Of a stretch of DNA of 64,000 nt, positions 16,120 through 24,502 are shown piece by piece. The position numbers and the translations under genes were made by a program. Below the pieces are notes generated by a model. It was not told the origin of the DNA, searched no databases, and saw only the letters and a program-made list of their open reading frames with translations. Each line of letters starts with the position of its first letter. Position 1 is the stretch's first letter. This DNA comes from Nonomuraea roseoviolacea subsp. carminata (GTDB lineage Bacteria > Actinomycetota > Actinomycetes > Streptosporangiales > Streptosporangiaceae): positions 1,860,001-1,924,000 of the forward strand of contig NZ_JAMZEC010000001.1 of NCBI RefSeq assembly GCF_024172185.1, given 5' to 3'.

Positions 16120-17045
16120 CGCTCACCGAACCGGTCAAGGACCCCGTCGCGGCGGCGGCCGACGAGCCGGACCGGCGGCCCGAGGCCAAGCCGAAGGACA
16201 ACCGGGCCTGGCTGCTCGTGCTGCCCGTCGTCGTCTGCGTGACGTTCACCGCGCTGATCCCGCTCATGACGGTCGTCAACTACTCCGTGCAGGACATCTT
16301 CAGCCCCAGCGACCGGATCTTCGTCGGGCTGGAGTGGTTCCGCTCGGTGACGCGCGACCCCGAGGTGCGCGGCGCGTTCCTGCGGACGCTGCTGTTCTCG
16401 GCGCAGGTGCTGCTGATCGAGATCCCGCTCGGGGTGGCGATCGCCGTCGCGATGCCGCGCCGCGGCTGGACGGTGTCGGCGGCGCTGGTGGTCGTCGCGC
16501 TGCCGCTGCTCATCCCGTGGAACGTCGTGGGCACGATCTGGCAGATCTTCGCCCGGGGCGACATCGGGCTCGGCGGCTGGGCGATCAACCAGGTGCCGGG
16601 CGTGGACTTCAACTACACGCTGGACTCGACGGACGCCTGGATCACGGTGCTCGTCATGGACGTGTGGCACTGGACGCCGCTGGTGGCGCTGCTGGCGTAC
16701 GCGGCGCTGCGCTCGATCCCGGAGCCGTACTTCCAGGCGGCGCAGATCGACGGCGCGTCGGCGTGGGCGACGTTCCGCCGCATCCAGCTCCCCCGGCTGC
16801 GCGGGGTGCTGACGATCGCGATCCTGCTGCGGTTCATGGACAGCTTCATGATCTACACGGAGCCGTTCGTGGTGACCGGCGGCGGGCCGGGCAACGCCAC
16901 GTCGTTCCTCAGCGTCCTGCTGTCGAAGATCGCCGTCGGGCAGTTCGACCTCGGGCCCGCGGGCGCGTTCTCGCTGCTCTACTTCCTCATCGTGCAGATC
17001 GTCTCGTACGTCTTCTTCACCGTGCTGACCCGGAGCGGAAGGTGA
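16116..17045 (+). CDS. ABC transporter permease, GlpP-like
   Basis: A 309-residue inner-membrane permease of the MalF type with about six membrane segments, the first near residues 30-52 (AWLLVLPVVVCVTFTALIPL). The EAA loop contacting the ATPases is YFQAAQIDGASAWATFRRIQLPRLRG. It follows the GlpT-like ATPase with a 4-base overlap. The permease family is certain; assignment to glycerol rests on the whole operon, mainly the DUF2160 gene. Confidence 0.85.
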   Translation: MTLTEPVKDPVAAAADEPDRRPEAKPKDNRAWLLVLPVVVCVTFTALIPLMTVVNYSVQDIFSPSDRIFVGLEWFRSVTRDPEVRGAFLRTLLFSAQVLLIEIPLGVAIAVAMPRRGWTVSAALVVVALPLLIPWNVVGTIWQIFARGDIGLGGWAINQVPGVDFNYTLDSTDAWITVLVMDVWHWTPLVALLAYAALRSIPEPYFQAAQIDGASAWATFRRIQLPRLRGVLTIAILLRFMDSFMIYTEPFVVTGGGPGNATSFLSVLLSKIAVGQFDLGPAGAFSLLYFLIVQIVSYVFFTVLTRSGR

Positions 17046-17050
17046 GCGGC

Positions 17051-17899
17051 ATGACCGCAGGCCCGGCGGCGCCCGCCGTGGCGCGGCGGGCGGGGCGGCA
17101 GCTCCCGTGGGCCAGGACCGTCTTCTGGCTCTACGCCGCCACGCTGATGCTGCCGCTGCTGTGGATGTTCGGCATGTCGATCCGCCCGAACGAGGACATC
17201 CTCGGCGGCTTCTCGATCGTCCCGCAGCGGGCGACGCTGGACAACTACGCCACCTTCTTCGGCGACCCGTCGTGGTACTCCAGCTACCTCAACTCGATCG
17301 TGTACACGTCACTCAACGCGGTCATGTCGCTCGTCGTGGCGATCCCGGCGGCGTACGCGTTCTCCAGGTTCAGGTTCGCCGGGGACCGGCACCTGTTCTT
17401 CTGGCTGCTGACCAACCGGATGGCGCCGCCGGCCGTGTTCCTGCTGCCGTTCTTCCAGATCTACCAGAGCGTCGGCCTGTTCGACACGCACCTCGGCGTC
17501 GCCATCGCGCACATGCTGTTCAACGTGCCGCTGGCCGTGTGGATCCTCGAAGGGTTCATGTCCGGCATCCCGCGCGAGATAGACGAGACGGCCGCCATCG
17601 ACGGCTACTCGCTGCCGCGCTTCTTCGTGCGGATCTTCCTGCCGATGATCCGCTCCGCGATCGGCGTCACCGCGTTCTTCTGCTTCATGTTCAGCTGGGT
17701 CGAGCTGCTGATCGCCCGGACCATCACCTCCGTGAACGCCAAGCCGATAGCCGCCACCATGACCCGCACGGTCAGCGCCGCGGGCGTCGACTGGGGACTC
17801 CTCGCGGCCGCCGGCGTGCTGACGATCATCCCGGGGGCCGTGGTCATCTGGTTCGTCCGCAACTACGTGGCCAAGGGCTTCGCGCTGGGGAGGGTCTGA
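17051..17899 (+). CDS. ABC transporter permease, GlpQ-like
   Basis: A 282-residue MalG-type permease with six membrane segments. The EAA loop is EIDETAAIDGYSLPRFFVRIFLP. ATG 17051 is chosen because GGAAGG lies 8 bases before it. GTG 17042, overlapping the previous stop, would add only three residues. The stop overlaps the start of the small membrane gene (ATGA). It pairs with the upstream permease to form the translocation pore. Confidence 0.85.
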   Translation: MTAGPAAPAVARRAGRQLPWARTVFWLYAATLMLPLLWMFGMSIRPNEDILGGFSIVPQRATLDNYATFFGDPSWYSSYLNSIVYTSLNAVMSLVVAIPAAYAFSRFRFAGDRHLFFWLLTNRMAPPAVFLLPFFQIYQSVGLFDTHLGVAIAHMLFNVPLAVWILEGFMSGIPREIDETAAIDGYSLPRFFVRIFLPMIRSAIGVTAFFCFMFSWVELLIARTITSVNAKPIAATMTRTVSAAGVDWGLLAAAGVLTIIPGAVVIWFVRNYVAKGFALGRV

Positions 17900-18192
17900 T
17901 GGGTCCGCGTCCCGCCGTGCTGGAGTGGATGGTCTGGACGGCGCCCACCGCGCTGGTGTTCGCCGGCCTGGGCGCGCTGCTGTGCGTCATGGCGGTGTGG
18001 GCGAAGCTGTCGCCGCCGGTGGCGCGGCGGGGCTTCCTGCGCATCGAGACCGACCGCGGCGACCGGCTGTACATCGGGCTCATCAGCGCGGCCGTCGTGC
18101 TCGCGGGCTGGATCGCCGTCACGGACCTGTCGATGTGGCTCGCGCTGGGGTGCGCGCTGCTGGTGGCGGTGGTCATCGGGATATGGGGTTGA
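17899..18192 (+). CDS. Small membrane protein, DUF2160 / GlpU-like
   Basis: A 97-residue integral membrane protein with three hydrophobic segments. It shows the DUF2160 pattern: WMVWTAPTA near the start, GFLRIETDRGDRLYIGL in the middle, then a hydrophobic end. DUF2160 proteins are known from the rhizobial glycerol operon glpSTPQUV, where the gene lies between the permeases and the binding protein, exactly as here. This gene is the best single marker that the transporter is of the glycerol type. Its biochemical role is not established. Confidence 0.8.
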   Translation: MGPRPAVLEWMVWTAPTALVFAGLGALLCVMAVWAKLSPPVARRGFLRIETDRGDRLYIGLISAAVVLAGWIAVTDLSMWLALGCALLVAVVIGIWG

Positions 18193-18206
18193 GAGAGAGG
18201 ACGGAC

Positions 18207-19982
18207 ATGCCGTTACCGCTCCACACCAGAGTCACCCGGAGGAGGACGGCCGCCGCCGTGGCCGCGCTCGTCCTGTTCGCCGCGGCCTGCTCGCAGGGTG
18301 ACGGTCCGCGCAGGAGCGACTGGACCGAGGCCGGCGGCAAGGCGGCGGCGCAGAAGTGGGTCACGCAGGAGTTCACGCCGAGCACGCTGTCCAAGAGCCA
18401 GCAGCTCGCCGAGATGGACTGGTTCATGAAGGCCGCCGCGCCGTACCGCGGCATGGAGATCAACGTGGTGTCGGAGACGATCACCACGCACGAGTACGAG
18501 TCGCGGCAGCTCGCCAAGGCGTTCGCCGAGATCACCGGGATCAGGGTCAAGCACGACCTGATCCAGGAGGGCGACGTCATCGAGAAGCTGCAGACCCAGA
18601 TCCAGGGCAACCAGAACATCTACGACGCCTACGTCAACGACTCCGACCTCATCGGCACCCACTCGCGCGGCACCTACGTCTTCCCGCTGTCCGACTACAT
18701 GGCCGGCGAGGGCAAGGACGTCACCTCCCCCACGCTCGACCTCGACGACTTCATCGGCATCAGCTTCACCACCGGCCCGGACAAGAAGATCTACCAGCTC
18801 CCCGACCAGCAGTTCGCGAACCTCTACTGGTTCCGCTACGACTGGTTCACCGACCCGAAGATCAAGAAGCAGTTCAAGGACGCCTACGGGTACGACCTCG
18901 GCGTGCCGGTCAACTGGGCGGCCTACGAGGACATCGCCGACTTCTTCACCAACAAGGTCAACGGCAACGGCACGATCGACGGCAAGAAGGTCTACGGCCA
19001 CATGGACTACGGCCGCAAGGACCCCTCGCTCGGCTGGCGGTTCACCGACGCGTGGCTGTCCATGGCCGGCAACGGCGACCCCGGCATCCCGAACGGCCTG
19101 CCCGTGGACGACTGGGGCATCCGGGTGGAGAACTGCCGGCCCGTCGGCTCGTCCGTCACGCGCGGCGGCGACACCAACGGCCCGGCGTCGGTCTACGCGC
19201 TGGCCAAGTACGTGGAGTGGCTGAAGAAGTACGCGCCCAAGGAGGCGGCCGGCCGCAACTTCAGCGAGGCCGGGCCCGTGCCCGCGCAGGGGAACATCGC
19301 CCAGCAGATCTTCTGGTACACCACCTTCACCGCCGACATGACCAAGCCGGGCCTGCCCGTCGTGAACGCCGACGGCACCCCCAAGTGGCGCATCGCGCCG
19401 AGCCCGCACGGCGTGTACTGGAAGGAGGGCAACAAGCTGGGCTACCAGGACGCCGGCTCGTGGACCCTGCTCCGCAACACCCCGAAGGAGCGCCGCGCCG
19501 CCGCCTGGCTGTACGCGCAGTTCGTCACGTCCAAGTCGGTGTCGCTGAAGAAGTCCATCGCCGGCCTGACGTTCATCCGCGACAGCGACATCCGCAGCGA
19601 CTACTTCAAGCGGAACGCCGCCAAGTACGGCGGGCTGATCGAGTTCTACCGCTCGCCGGCGCGCAAGCAGTGGACCCCGACCGGCACCAACGTGCCCGAC
19701 TACCCGAAGCTGGCGCAGCTCTGGTGGCAGAACGTGGCCACCGCCGTCACCGGCGAGACCACGCCCCAGCAGTCGATGGACAACCTGGCCAGGCAGCAGG
19801 ACGAGATCCTGTCCCGGCTGGAGCGGCGCGGCTACGGCGGGAACTGCGCGCCCAGGCTCAATCCCGAGCGGCCCGCCCAGTACTGGCTCGACCAGCCCGG
19901 CGCCCCGGCGCCGAAGCTGGCCGACGAGCGGGGCAAGCCCGAGACCGTCGACTACGACAAGCTCATCGCCCAGTGGAACTAG
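18207..19982 (+). CDS. Substrate-binding lipoprotein, GlpV-like
   Basis: A 591-residue lipoprotein, unusually long for a sugar-binding protein but matching GlpV of the glycerol importer. The lipobox is LFAAACS, with lipid attachment at Cys near residue 27. The N-terminal mature region EFTPSTLSKSQQLAEMDWF and the run NVVSETITTHEYESRQLAKAF are characteristic of this group. It ends the six-gene unit. It would capture glycerol or a related polyol outside the membrane (family knowledge; substrate not proven). The next gene, a helicase, starts 68 bases on and is unrelated. Confidence 0.85.
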   Translation: MPLPLHTRVTRRRTAAAVAALVLFAAACSQGDGPRRSDWTEAGGKAAAQKWVTQEFTPSTLSKSQQLAEMDWFMKAAAPYRGMEINVVSETITTHEYESRQLAKAFAEITGIRVKHDLIQEGDVIEKLQTQIQGNQNIYDAYVNDSDLIGTHSRGTYVFPLSDYMAGEGKDVTSPTLDLDDFIGISFTTGPDKKIYQLPDQQFANLYWFRYDWFTDPKIKKQFKDAYGYDLGVPVNWAAYEDIADFFTNKVNGNGTIDGKKVYGHMDYGRKDPSLGWRFTDAWLSMAGNGDPGIPNGLPVDDWGIRVENCRPVGSSVTRGGDTNGPASVYALAKYVEWLKKYAPKEAAGRNFSEAGPVPAQGNIAQQIFWYTTFTADMTKPGLPVVNADGTPKWRIAPSPHGVYWKEGNKLGYQDAGSWTLLRNTPKERRAAAWLYAQFVTSKSVSLKKSIAGLTFIRDSDIRSDYFKRNAAKYGGLIEFYRSPARKQWTPTGTNVPDYPKLAQLWWQNVATAVTGETTPQQSMDNLARQQDEILSRLERRGYGGNCAPRLNPERPAQYWLDQPGAPAPKLADERGKPETVDYDKLIAQWN

Positions 19983-20050
19983 GTCCTGCCCGTTCTGTCG
20001 GCCCGCTCTTCTAAGCTGGCGAGGCCGTACAGGATGATGGGATCTTCGCC

Positions 20051-22252
20051 GTGGACGCCTCGGTCACTGTGGATGGCGCTGCCGCCGTGAACGGCTCGGC
20101 CGCCGTGAACGCTCCGGTCGCCGTGGACGCCTCGGTCGAGCAGCTCGTCCACGTCCGCGACGACGGCTACACCGTCGCCCGCATGAGCACCGACCCGGGG
20201 CCGGGCCCGGTCGCGTCGAGCTTCGTCGCGACCGGGCGGGCGCTGGCCGGCGTCCAGCCGGGCGAGACGCTCCGGCTGGCCGGCGCGTGGGGCGAGCACG
20301 AGCGCCACGGCCACCGGTTCCGGGTGACGGCGTGCGAGCGGATCGTCCCGTCCACGGTGCGGGCGATCCAGCTCTACCTCGGCTCGGGCCTGATCCGCGG
20401 CATCGGCCCGCGCCTGGCCCAGGCCATCGTCGGCCACTTCGGCGAGCACACCCTGACCGTCATCGACACCGCGCCGGAGCGCCTCACCGAGGTGCTCAAC
20501 ATCGGCCCGGCCCGTCAGAGCCAGATCGTCGAGGCGTGGCGCGAGCAGAAGGCGATCGCCGGGCTGATGGTCGTGCTCCAGGGCCACGGCGTCAGCCCGC
20601 TGCTCGCCGCCAAGATCTACCAGGTGTACGGCACGGACTCGGCCGACGTCCTCGCCTCCGACCCGTACCAGCTCATCGGCCGGGTCCGGGGCGTGGCCTT
20701 CCACACGGCCGACCGCATCGCGCTCCAGTCGGGGGTGCCACGCGAGAGCCCGCAGCGGATCAAGGCGGCGCTGCTCGACCGGCTGGAGAACGCCGCCGCC
20801 GGGGGCGGCCACTGCTACCTGTCCATGACGGCCCTCGTCGCCCAGAGCGCCGAGCTGGTCGAGCAGGACCCCGACCAGGTGCGCCCGATGGTCGACGCCC
20901 TGGCCGCCGAGCGGCGGGTGGTCGTCGAGGCCGGGCCCGACCAGGTCGTCGTGTACGCCAAGGAGCTGCACGCGCGCGAGGTCAAGCTGGCCGGCGAGCT
21001 GGGCCGGCTCTGGCAGGCCCGCTCGACGCTGCCCATGCGGCCGTTCACCGAGGACCCCGGGCTCCACGACGACCAGCGGGCGGCCGTCACGATGGCGCTG
21101 ACCAGCACCGTGTCCGTCCTGACCGGCGGACCGGGCTGCGGCAAGAGCCACACGGTGCGGGTGATCGCCGCCACCGTGCGGGCGATGGGCGGCACGGTCA
21201 CGCTGGCCGCGCCCACGGGCAAGGCCGCCAAGCGGCTGTCGGAGCTGACCGGCCTGCCCGCGATGACCGTCCACCGGATGCTGGCCCACCAGCCCGACCC
21301 CGACGCGCTGTTCGACCAGGCGCCGGCGCAGGCCGACCTCGTCGTGGTGGACGAGGCGTCCATGCTCGACCTGCACCTCGCGACCCGGCTGTGCTCGGCG
21401 ATCCCCTCGGGCGGCCACCTGCTGCTCGTCGGCGACAGCGACCAGCTCCCCAGCATCGGGCCGGGCAGCGTGCTGGCCGACGTGCTGCGCGTGGAGGAGA
21501 TCCCGCGCGTGCGGCTCACCCACGTCTTCCGCCAGGCCGAGGGCAGCGGCATCATCCGCGGCGCCCACCTCATCCGCGCCGGCGAGCTGCCCCCGCTGCC
21601 CGGGGGCGGCGGGTTCTGGTTCGAGGAGCTGGACGACCCGGCCGCCGTGGCCGAGCGCGTCGTCCACCTCGCGACGGTCGCGATCCCGCGCAAGCAGGGG
21701 GTCCGGCCCGACCAGGTGCAGGTGCTGTGCCCGATGCGCAAGGGCGCGGCCGGCACCGCCGAGCTGGGCCGCCTCATCCAGGACCGCCTCAACCCGGCCC
21801 GCGACGGCGCTCCCGAGCACTGGTCCGGCTCGTCGGTCTACCGGGTCGGCGACCGGGTCATGCCGATCCGCAACAACTACGACAAGGGCGTCTTCAACGG
21901 CGAGACCGGCACGGTCACCCGGCTGGTGCCGGAGGAGCGGCTGCTGGAGATCCGCATCGACGACGGCGACACGGTCACGTACGGCTTCGACGAGCTCGAC
22001 GACCTGACCCACGCGTACGCGATCAGCGTCCACCGCTCGCAGGGCAGCGAGTACCCGTTCGTGGTGGCGCCCATCGTGGTCGAGGCGGGCGGCGTCATGC
22101 TGCGGCGGCGGCTGCTCTACACGCTGGTGACGCGGGCCCGGTCGTGGGTGGTGCTGGTGGGCGAACGCAAGGCGCTGGAGCTGGCCGTCCACCGGCTCGG
22201 CGGGCGCCGCAACACCGGCCTGCACCGGCGCCTGTCGCTGGCTGTCGGCTGA
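20051..22252 (+). CDS. RecD2-like ATP-dependent DNA helicase
   Basis: A 733-residue superfamily 1B helicase. Residues about 95-190 contain helix-hairpin-helix elements (GLIRGIGPRLAQAIVGHFG, LNIGPARQ) that mark RecD2 rather than RecBCD-type RecD. Walker A is TGGPGCGKSHT near residue 357, with APTGKAAKRL, the DEAS box VVVDEASMLD, GDSDQLPSIGPG and the C-terminal motif AISVHRSQGSEYP. The first 30 residues are a repetitive A/V/D/N-rich stretch from short DNA repeats, so the GTG 20051 start may be upstream of the real one. Likely acts in DNA repair. Confidence 0.92.
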   Translation: MDASVTVDGAAAVNGSAAVNAPVAVDASVEQLVHVRDDGYTVARMSTDPGPGPVASSFVATGRALAGVQPGETLRLAGAWGEHERHGHRFRVTACERIVPSTVRAIQLYLGSGLIRGIGPRLAQAIVGHFGEHTLTVIDTAPERLTEVLNIGPARQSQIVEAWREQKAIAGLMVVLQGHGVSPLLAAKIYQVYGTDSADVLASDPYQLIGRVRGVAFHTADRIALQSGVPRESPQRIKAALLDRLENAAAGGGHCYLSMTALVAQSAELVEQDPDQVRPMVDALAAERRVVVEAGPDQVVVYAKELHAREVKLAGELGRLWQARSTLPMRPFTEDPGLHDDQRAAVTMALTSTVSVLTGGPGCGKSHTVRVIAATVRAMGGTVTLAAPTGKAAKRLSELTGLPAMTVHRMLAHQPDPDALFDQAPAQADLVVVDEASMLDLHLATRLCSAIPSGGHLLLVGDSDQLPSIGPGSVLADVLRVEEIPRVRLTHVFRQAEGSGIIRGAHLIRAGELPPLPGGGGFWFEELDDPAAVAERVVHLATVAIPRKQGVRPDQVQVLCPMRKGAAGTAELGRLIQDRLNPARDGAPEHWSGSSVYRVGDRVMPIRNNYDKGVFNGETGTVTRLVPEERLLEIRIDDGDTVTYGFDELDDLTHAYAISVHRSQGSEYPFVVAPIVVEAGGVMLRRRLLYTLVTRARSWVVLVGERKALELAVHRLGGRRNTGLHRRLSLAVG

Positions 22253-22284
22253 CGCGCCCCTTCTGCCTTCCTTGCCGGGAAAGG

Positions 22285-22336
22285 TTCAGCTTCGATCACT
22301 TTCGATCGCTACGATGGGGCCCGGGCAAGGAGGACC
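22285..22336 (+). promoter_or_regulatory. Promoter and candidate DeoR-type operator of the lyase gene
   Basis: Direct repeats TTCGATCA (22291-22298) and TTCGATCG (22301-22308) are spaced 10 bases apart and followed by a good -10, TACGAT, at 22310-22315. TTTCGATC direct repeats are typical of sites bound by DeoR-family repressors. The downstream operon encodes such a regulator. A strong AAGGAGG lies before ATG 22337. Confidence 0.5.
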
Positions 22337-24502
22337 ATGACGAACACCGCGACCGGTCCGGAGCTCACGGAGCTCCCGGATCGCAAGGCCGGGCCGCTCC
22401 TGGCCGTCTGGGGCGAGGCCGCCACGGCCGGGGCGCTGGCGCGGGCGCTGCTGCCGCCCGACGCGGCGCTGCCGGTGCCGGGCTCCTGGGGCCGGCACCG
22501 GGACGGGCTCTGCGACGGGCTCTGGGACGGGCTCGGGCCGCACGCCGGGCGGGCGCTGCGGGCCGTACGGGAGCGGGCGGAGGCCGAGCGGGGCACGCCC
22601 TGGCCGCAGCCGCTGGCCTCGCAGTACACCCGCTACTTCCGCGACGGCAACCGCACGGCGTACGAGGCGCGGGTGTTCGAACGCCAGGACCGGCTCACCC
22701 GCGCGGTCCTCATGGCCCTCGCCACGTCCGGCGAGTCCGATGCGTCCGGCCTCGGCGACGGCGGCGAGACTTCGGGTGAGGCGGCCGGGCCGGGGGCAGC
22801 CGAGCCGGGGGCGGCCGGGCCGGGGGCGGCCGGGCCGGGGGCGGGCGGGCCGGGGGCGGGCGAGCGGTGGCTGGACGAGGTGGCCGACGGCATGCTGCTG
22901 CTCTGCGAGCAGACCACCTGGTGCTGGCCTGCGCACGAGGACACCTGCCGGCCGGGCGGTCCCGTGCTGCCCGACACCGCCGCCCCGCACCTCGACCTGG
23001 GCGCGGCCGACGTCGCCGCGCAGCTCGCCTGGGCCGACCACGTGCTCGGCGACCGGCTCGACGCCCGCTACCCCGGCCTGCGCGAGCGGGTCCGGCGGGA
23101 GGCGCGGGCGCGGGTGCTGCGTCCGTTCACGGAGCGGCGCGACTGGCACTGGCTCGGCCTCGACGGCGATGTCCACAACTGGTGCCCCTGGATCTGCGGC
23201 AATGTCCTGGTGGCGGCGCTCCGGCTGGGCGAGCCGGGCGAGGAGCGGGCGTCCCAGGTGGCGTGGGCTCTGGAGGGCCTCGACCGCTACCTGGCCGCCC
23301 TGCCGGAGGACGGCTCGATCGACGAGGGGTACGAATACTGGTGGAACGGGGCGTGCCGGGCGCTGGAGGCCCTGGACGTCCTGGAGCACGCGACCTCCGG
23401 GGCGCTGGCCGCGGCCGACGTGCCGGTGGTGCGGGCGACGCTCCGCTTCCCGCACCATATGTGGCTCGGCGGCCCCTGGTACCTGAACCTCGCCGACGCG
23501 CGGGCCCGCCCGCCCGCCGACCAGCCGTGGCACGTGCCGTACCGGTGGGGGCGGCGGCTCGGCGAGGCGGACGCGGCGCGGCACGCCCGCTCGCGGCGCG
23601 CCGGCGGGATCGCGGTGACCGCCGAGCTGGGCAGGGCGCTGCGGGAGCTGGCCGACGCGGAATGGTGGGCGGCCGACGCGGGTGACGCGACCAAGGACGC
23701 CCTGGCAGACTCAGGAGTGAAGAGCGTGGAGGCCCCGGCGGACACGGGGGCGCAGGCCGTGGAGGCGCCGGCTGTCGCGGCCGTGTGGTTCCCCGGTACG
23801 CAGGTGGGCGTCGCGCGCGAGGTCGCCGGCAGCGCGCGCGGGCTCACGCTCGCGGTCAAGGGCGGCCACAACGGCGAGCACCACAACCACAACGACGTCG
23901 GCTCCGTCGTCGTCGCCGTGGACGGCGTGCCGGCGCTGGTGGACGCCGGGCGGCCCACGTACACCGCGCAGACCTTCGGCCCCGGCCGGTACGCGATCTG
24001 GACCATGCAGAGCACCTGGCACAACGTCCCCGAGATCCGGGGCACGGCCCAGGGGCAGGGACCCGCGTTCCGGGCCCGCGACGTCAAGGTCGCCGACGAG
24101 CCCGGACGCTTCGAGGCCCGCATGGACCTGGCCGCCGCCTACCCCGTGCCCGGACTGGAGCGCTGGTGGCGCGTCGCCCGCCTCGACCGCCGCGCGGCGG
24201 TCGTGACCGTCGAGGACACCTGGACCTTCGCCGCCGACGGGCAGCCGAGCGTGCTGCACCACCTGCTGGCGGGCGAGGTCGAACAGCACGACGACGGGCG
24301 GCTCGTCGTACGGCCGCCGGACGGCGCGCGGGCCGCGCTCGTCACCTGGGACCCGGCGCGCGCCACGGCCGCCCTCACCGTCCGCACGCTGGAGGATCCG
24401 ATGCTCTCGGAGGTGTGGGGCGAGCGCCTGACCCGGCTGGAGCTGCGGCTCCCGGGCACGGCGCGCGGCTCCTTCGAACTCCGGGTGGAGGTGCACCCAT
24501 GA
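22337..24502 (+). CDS. Heparinase II/III-like polysaccharide lyase
   Basis: A 721-residue protein with an N-terminal alpha/alpha toroid (about 60-430; DWHWLGLDGDVHNWCPWICGN, DEGYEYWWNGACRALEAL) and a C-terminal beta-sandwich whose GGHNGEHHNHNDVGS near residue 510 carries the catalytic and metal His residues of the heparinase II/III family. No signal peptide is visible, so it may act inside the cell on imported uronic-acid oligosaccharides. A Gly/Ala/Pro-rich linker near residues 148-175 is built from short DNA repeats, and a second insertion lies near 450-475. The stop overlaps the next gene. Context (regulator, dehydrogenase, ABC importer, YesL) supports uronide or acidic glycan use. Confidence 0.85.
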   Translation: MTNTATGPELTELPDRKAGPLLAVWGEAATAGALARALLPPDAALPVPGSWGRHRDGLCDGLWDGLGPHAGRALRAVRERAEAERGTPWPQPLASQYTRYFRDGNRTAYEARVFERQDRLTRAVLMALATSGESDASGLGDGGETSGEAAGPGAAEPGAAGPGAAGPGAGGPGAGERWLDEVADGMLLLCEQTTWCWPAHEDTCRPGGPVLPDTAAPHLDLGAADVAAQLAWADHVLGDRLDARYPGLRERVRREARARVLRPFTERRDWHWLGLDGDVHNWCPWICGNVLVAALRLGEPGEERASQVAWALEGLDRYLAALPEDGSIDEGYEYWWNGACRALEALDVLEHATSGALAAADVPVVRATLRFPHHMWLGGPWYLNLADARARPPADQPWHVPYRWGRRLGEADAARHARSRRAGGIAVTAELGRALRELADAEWWAADAGDATKDALADSGVKSVEAPADTGAQAVEAPAVAAVWFPGTQVGVAREVAGSARGLTLAVKGGHNGEHHNHNDVGSVVVAVDGVPALVDAGRPTYTAQTFGPGRYAIWTMQSTWHNVPEIRGTAQGQGPAFRARDVKVADEPGRFEARMDLAAAYPVPGLERWWRVARLDRRAAVVTVEDTWTFAADGQPSVLHHLLAGEVEQHDDGRLVVRPPDGARAALVTWDPARATAALTVRTLEDPMLSEVWGERLTRLELRLPGTARGSFELRVEVHP

